Source: Euzebyaceae bacterium
Lineage (GTDB): Bacteria > Actinomycetota > Nitriliruptoria > Euzebyales > Egibacteraceae
Assembly: GCA_013698135.1 (NCBI GenBank)
Contig: JACCVM010000147.1
Span: 1-18,509, forward strand
Direction of reading: 5' to 3'
Length of the DNA: 18,509 nt
Shown here: piece by piece, positions 16,286 to 18,509 of the stretch
Position numbering within the stretch: position 1 is the first letter of the stretch
Layout: every line of letters starts with the position of its first letter
The notes under the pieces: generated by a model
The model's database searches: none
Told to the model about the DNA's origin: nothing
The model's input: only the letters and a program-made list of their open reading frames with translations
Program-made: the position numbers and the translations under genes

Positions 16286-17666
16286 GCGGCTGCTGACCGG
16301 TTGGGGACGCACGGCGCCGAGTCGAGCGTCGGTGGCCAGGCCCTTGGCGGCCGGCGAGGTCAAATCACTACTGGCGCCCGGCGGCGGGCGCGGCGTGGTC
16401 GCCCGCGGGCTGGGCCGCTCCTACGGCGACGCCGCGCAGAACGCCGGCGGCACGGTCATCGACGCCACCCGGCTGGACGGCGTCACCGACTTCGACCCCG
16501 ACGACGGACTGGTGACCGTCCAGGCCGGCATGAGCCTGGACGCGCTGCTGGCCCGTTTCGTCCCGGCGGGCTGGTTCGTGGCGGTGACACCCGGCACGCG
16601 CTTCGTGACGGTCGGCGGCGCCATCGCCGCGGACATCCACGGCAAGAACCACCACTCCGACGGCAGCTTCGCCCAGCACGTCACCTCCATGACTCTGCTG
16701 ACGCCGACCGGTGAGCACCACGTCTCCGCGCGTGACCATTCCGACCTGTTCTGGGCCACCGCGGGCGGGATGGGACTGACCGGGGTGATACTGCAGGCGA
16801 CCCTGCGCCTGCTGCCGATCTCCACGTCGCTGATGCGGGTGGACACCGACCGCACCAGTGACCTCGACGAGCTGCTGGCGCGCATGGACGCCGGCGACCA
16901 CCGTTACCGCTACTCCGTGGCCTGGATCGACTGCATGGCCACCGGACGCAGCCGGGGCCGTTCGGTGCTCACCCGCGGCGACCACGCCACGGTCGCCGAC
17001 CTGCCGCCGCGCCGCCGTGCCGACCCGCTGGCCTACGACCCGAAAGTCCGCCTCGCGGCTCCACCGTGGATGCCGTCCGGGCTGGTGGGATCCTCCACGG
17101 CACGGCTGCTCAACGAGGCCTGGTACCGCAAGGGTCCCCGCCGCCGTCGCGGTGCGCTGCACAGCCTCGGCGGCTTCTTCCATCCGTTAGACGGCGTGGC
17201 AGGCTGGAACCGCATGTATGGGCGGCGCGGCTTCGTGCAGTACCAGCTCGTGGTGCCATTCGGCGCCGAGGACGTCATCCGCTCTGCCATCGAACGGCTG
17301 GGGGCGGCACGGTGCCCCTCCGTGCTGGCCGTGCTCAAGCGCTTCGGTCCAGGCAACCCCGGGCACCTGTCGTTCCCGATGGCGGGTTGGACGCTGGCCC
17401 TGGACCTGCCGGTGGGCCCATCCCACTTACCGGGCCTGCTCGATGCGCTGGACGAGTCGGTCGTTGCGGCGGGCGGGCGTTGCTATCTGGCCAAAGACTC
17501 GCGGATGCGCCCGGAGCTGGTCGCCGCCATGTACCCGCGCCTGAACGAGTGGCGTTCGGTCTGCGCCCGCGTGGACCCCGACCACCTGCTGCGCTCGGAC
17601 CTGTCGCGACGGCTGGGCCTGCGATCATCCGTAGCTGGGCCGACGAAGGGGCGAGAACGTGCGTGA
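16275..17666 (+). CDS. dprE1: Decaprenylphosphoryl-beta-D-ribose 2'-oxidase
   Basis: A 463-residue FAD enzyme, close to the 461 residues of M. tuberculosis DprE1. It oxidises the 2'-hydroxyl of decaprenylphosphoryl-ribose to the keto intermediate. Landmarks are GWGRT, the FAD-binding RGLGRSYGDAAQNAGG, GGAIAADIHGKNHHSDGSF, KRFGPGN and AKDSR, whose Lys corresponds to the active-site Lys418. The segment GWTLALDLPV aligns with GWNICVDFPI of M. tuberculosis. The residue equivalent to Cys387, the covalent target of benzothiazinones, is therefore Ala375. ATG 16275 overlaps the end of ubiA by 11 bp, so translation is coupled. An 8-bp overlap links it to dprE2. Confidence 0.95.
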   Translation: MRAERLLTGWGRTAPSRASVARPLAAGEVKSLLAPGGGRGVVARGLGRSYGDAAQNAGGTVIDATRLDGVTDFDPDDGLVTVQAGMSLDALLARFVPAGWFVAVTPGTRFVTVGGAIAADIHGKNHHSDGSFAQHVTSMTLLTPTGEHHVSARDHSDLFWATAGGMGLTGVILQATLRLLPISTSLMRVDTDRTSDLDELLARMDAGDHRYRYSVAWIDCMATGRSRGRSVLTRGDHATVADLPPRRRADPLAYDPKVRLAAPPWMPSGLVGSSTARLLNEAWYRKGPRRRRGALHSLGGFFHPLDGVAGWNRMYGRRGFVQYQLVVPFGAEDVIRSAIERLGAARCPSVLAVLKRFGPGNPGHLSFPMAGWTLALDLPVGPSHLPGLLDALDESVVAAGGRCYLAKDSRMRPELVAAMYPRLNEWRSVCARVDPDHLLRSDLSRRLGLRSSVAGPTKGRERA

Positions 17667-18417
17667 CGCGCTGGGGGCCGTGCAGTCGGTGCTGGTGCTC
17701 GGCGGGAGCTCAGACATCGGTGTGGCGACCGCCCGGCGGCTGCTGGGCTCCCGCGCCGGCACCGTCGTACTGGCCGGGCGCCGACCCGAGGCGCTGGACG
17801 CCGCGGCCGACGCGCTGCGCCGGTCGGGCGCCGGGGAGGTCGAGACCGTGGCGTTCGACGCCGACGACACCACCGGTCATGGGGCCTTCGCCGAGCGGGT
17901 CTTCGGCGTGCGCGACTTCGACGTGGTGGTGCTGGCCGCGGGCGTGCTCGGCGACCAGGAGACCGCGGAGCACGATCCCGAGGTGGCCGTGGAGGTGCTG
18001 CGGACGAACTTCCTCGGCTGCGCATCGATCGCCCTGCATGTGGCGCAGCGGCTGCGGGCACAGGGGCACGGAACCCTGGTCGTGCTGTCGTCGGTGGCGG
18101 GGGAGCGGGTGCGGCGGTCCAACTTCGTCTACGGGGCGGGCAAGGCGGGCCTGGACGGTTTCGCCCTCGGGTTGGGCGACAGCCTCGTCGGCTCCGGCGC
18201 CCGCGTGATGGTGGTCCGGCCCGGCTTCGTGCACACCAAGATGACGGCTGGTCGCCCCCCGGGACCCCTGGCCACCACCGCCGAGGCCGTGGCCGAGGCC
18301 ATCTCCGACGGCCTCCGGCGCGACCGCGAGATCGTCTGGGTGCCGGGTGTGCTGCGCGTGGTGATGGCGGTCCTGCGCCATGTCCCACGTCCGCTCTTCC
18401 GGCGCCTGCCCGTGTAG
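17659..18417 (+). CDS. dprE2: Decaprenylphosphoryl-2-keto-ribose reductase
   Basis: A 252-residue short-chain dehydrogenase, near the 254 residues of mycobacterial DprE2. It reduces the DprE1 product with a nicotinamide cofactor to give decaprenylphosphoryl-arabinose. Visible are the Rossmann glycine motif GGSSDIG, LAAGVLG in place of NAG, catalytic Ser (144/145), and YGAGK (Tyr158, Lys162). The C-terminal stretch is Arg- and Val-rich and may associate with the membrane or DprE1. GTG 17659 is preceded by AAGGGG 8 nt upstream, within the end of dprE1. No decaprenyl-phosphoribose phosphatase gene (Rv3807c-like) follows in the window. Confidence 0.93.
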   Translation: MRDALGAVQSVLVLGGSSDIGVATARRLLGSRAGTVVLAGRRPEALDAAADALRRSGAGEVETVAFDADDTTGHGAFAERVFGVRDFDVVVLAAGVLGDQETAEHDPEVAVEVLRTNFLGCASIALHVAQRLRAQGHGTLVVLSSVAGERVRRSNFVYGAGKAGLDGFALGLGDSLVGSGARVMVVRPGFVHTKMTAGRPPGPLATTAEAVAEAISDGLRRDREIVWVPGVLRVVMAVLRHVPRPLFRRLPV

Positions 18418-18461
18418 GTCCGGCTCAGCGCCTCCCGAGCGGTGGACCCGGGTCGCTGGTC

Positions 18462-18509
18462 AACCCGGGGTGGTGGGGATCCGGTACCGAATCGGTAGCG
18501 GATCCCCAC
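18462..18509. repeat. Palindromic intergenic element, copy 2 (cut by window end)
   Basis: A near-perfect palindrome centred on AAT (18490-18492). TACCG pairs with CGGTA, a single G-G mismatch follows (18484 and 18498), then GTGGGGATCCG (18473-18483) pairs with CGGATCCCCAC (18499-18509) up to the last base of the window. Positions 18463-18509 therefore hold the full left arm and most of the right arm. It lies 44 bp after the dprE2 stop, on the same side of a plus-strand gene as copy 1. The rest of the right arm is predicted to read on as CACC beyond the window. Confidence 0.75.

Overview
This is an 18.5 kb stretch of a GC-rich chromosome with tightly packed, often overlapping genes and many GTG starts. 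The gene content points to an actinomycete: a mycoredoxin-type glutaredoxin, a DUF1707 protein, and the UbiA-DprE1-DprE2 set that makes the arabinan donor decaprenylphosphoryl-arabinose (DPA). I cannot name the genus. No rRNA, tRNA, CRISPR array, transposase or phage gene was seen, so the window looks like ordinary chromosome rather than an island.

Layout. Positions 1-105 hold the last codons of an unidentified gene, followed at once by a palindromic intergenic element. A near-identical, better-preserved copy sits at the right edge of the window (18462-18509). Positions 266-1003 (+) encode a DUF1707/LiaF-like membrane protein. A five-gene minus-strand run (6791 down to 1011) encodes a four-helix membrane protein, a 70-residue protein, a PgpH-type cyclic-di-AMP phosphodiesterase, a single-chain alpha/beta 2-oxoacid dehydrogenase E1 and a HAD hydrolase. 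A 106-bp divergent promoter region separates this run from plus-strand genes for an ABC-F ATPase and an ABC exporter (6898-10888). Both genes flanking that region have a TANNNT box exactly 6 nt before the start codon, as expected for leaderless transcripts.

Next is a minus-strand SsuABC/TauABC-type import operon (13517 down to 10912) for an unknown small anion or heterocycle, with a Tat-exported lipoprotein as binding protein. Its leader carries a candidate 51-codon ORF. Divergent from it are a mycoredoxin-like gene, a GT-C (PIG-V/mannosyltransferase-like) gene and the DPA operon: ubiA (decaprenyl-phosphate phosphoribosyltransferase), dprE1 (FAD oxidase) and dprE2 (SDR reductase).

How the genes fit together. 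UbiA attaches phosphoribose to decaprenyl phosphate, a phosphatase not present here removes the phosphate, and DprE1 with DprE2 epimerises the ribose to arabinose. The GT-C gene 97 bp upstream may belong to the same polyprenyl-phosphate-dependent envelope assembly. The best candidates for further study are the paired palindromes, the small ORF upstream of the importer, and the natural Cys-to-Ala change in DprE1 at the benzothiazinone target position. I found no clear new defence or mobile system.
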